From contig CAYPTI010000119.1 of the NCBI GenBank assembly GCA_964413525.1, positions 1 through 5,399 of the forward strand: a stretch of DNA of 5,399 nt. The letters run 5' to 3'. This document shows positions 4,970 to 5,399 of the stretch, in pieces (the stretch's first letter is position 1; each line of letters begins with the position of its first letter). Under the pieces are notes generated by a model that was given only the letters and a program-made list of their open reading frames with translations, made no database searches and was not told where the DNA came from. The position numbers and the translations under genes are program-made. The DNA comes from CAYPTI01 sp964413525 [NCBI: uncultured bacterium]. Lineage in GTDB: Bacteria > T1Sed10-126.

Positions 4970-5399
4970 GGTTCTTCTTCAGTCCGATCGATCTGTTCCT
5001 TGATCCGCCGGGCGGACTCCCCCGGACGGTCGGCCTGATAGATCGCCCGACCGACGATTTCAAAGTCGGCTCCGGCTTTCACGGCGTCACCGGGTTGGCC
5101 GCCCTGAGCCCCGATCCCGGGGGTCAGCAGGAGCATGTCATCCTCGATCCAGGAACGGACCCGGGTAACCTCCCGGGGTCGGGTGGCCGGAGCGATGACT
5201 CCGTCGGCGTTTCGTTCGATCGCGACGTTCGTCAACCGCTGAGCCTCCGGGGTGATAAATTCCCGGCTTCCCGGGTGGGACATGTTGACCACGAGGACGA
5301 TCCCGGCGTCCCGGGATCGGGCTTCCTCGAACAACCCGGAAAGGCCGCCCTCAAACCCCACGAAGGGGTGGGCGATGACGGCGTCGAACCCCATGTCGA
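4966..5399 (-). CDS. pyrF: Orotidine 5'-phosphate decarboxylase, C-terminal two thirds (runs off right edge)
   Basis: Decarboxylates OMP to UMP, the last step of the pathway. About 143 codons are visible. The Met at 5394 is probably internal, because the frame stays open to the window edge (the preceding codon is GAC) and the N-terminal strand with the catalytic DxKxxD motif is missing. Archaeal PyrF is usually about 210-230 residues, so some 70-80 are off the window. Numbering from that Met, visible motifs are GFDAVIAHPFVG (2-13), the phosphate lid loop NMSHPGS (37-43), DGVIAPATRP (64-73), the phosphate-gripping TPGIGAQGG (91-99) and IVGRAIYQADRP (113-124) with the phosphate-binding Arg. The GIGAQGG/GRAIY wording is archaeal in style; enterobacterial PyrF differs. 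It is the most upstream gene seen, so the operon promoter lies further right. Confidence 0.94.
   Translation of the reverse strand, partial: DMGFDAVIAHPFVGFEGGLSGLFEEARSRDAGIVLVVNMSHPGSREFITPEAQRLTNVAIERNADGVIAPATRPREVTRVRSWIEDDMLLLTPGIGAQGGQPGDAVKAGADFEIVGRAIYQADRPGESARRIKEQIDRTEEEP

Overview
The window holds a de novo pyrimidine (UMP) biosynthesis cluster, apparently archaeal. All genes are on the minus strand, so transcription runs from the right edge to the left. In that order they are pyrF (3' part only), pyrE, pyrB, pyrI, pyrC and pyrD. After a gap comes the first 63 codons of a gene that looks like recC, the exonuclease V gamma subunit, which runs off the left edge. An archaeon is suggested by the PyrF C-terminus, which has the GIGAQGG phosphate-binding loop and IVGRAIY motif typical of archaeal OMP decarboxylases. 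The catalytic and regulatory subunits of aspartate carbamoyltransferase encoded side by side (pyrB-pyrI) and the compact pyrF-pyrE-pyrB-pyrI-pyrC order agree with this. The DNA is GC-rich (visually about 60%). The dihydroorotate dehydrogenase is class 2, the quinone-linked type, which in archaea fits a respiring lineage such as relatives of Haloarchaea. That placement is inference; no rRNA or other taxonomic marker is present.

Layout: pyrF (4966-5399, partial) overlaps pyrE (4343-4969) by 4 nt as ATGA. pyrB (3396-4337) follows 5 nt after pyrE, with a TTG start whose Shine-Dalgarno sequence is the last two codons of pyrE. pyrB overlaps pyrI (2917-3399) by ATGA. pyrC (1618-2898) follows after 18 nt with a GTG start. 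pyrD (392-1432) is set apart by 185 nt containing a small stem-loop, and has its own good Shine-Dalgarno. A 202-nt gap with a weak terminator candidate and a tandem 11-bp repeat then precedes the recC-like start at 189.

Together, PyrB/PyrI form carbamoyl aspartate and PyrC cyclises it to dihydroorotate. PyrD oxidises that to orotate, PyrE adds phosphoribose from PRPP, and PyrF decarboxylates OMP to UMP. Only carbamoyl phosphate synthase (carAB) is not seen. Every complete enzyme keeps its main catalytic motifs, and nothing is frameshifted. I see no mobile element, CRISPR array, RNA gene or defence island, and no new multi-gene system. The point most worth following up is the RecC-like gene beside an archaeal-type operon. 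The stretches without a gene are both under 300 nt.
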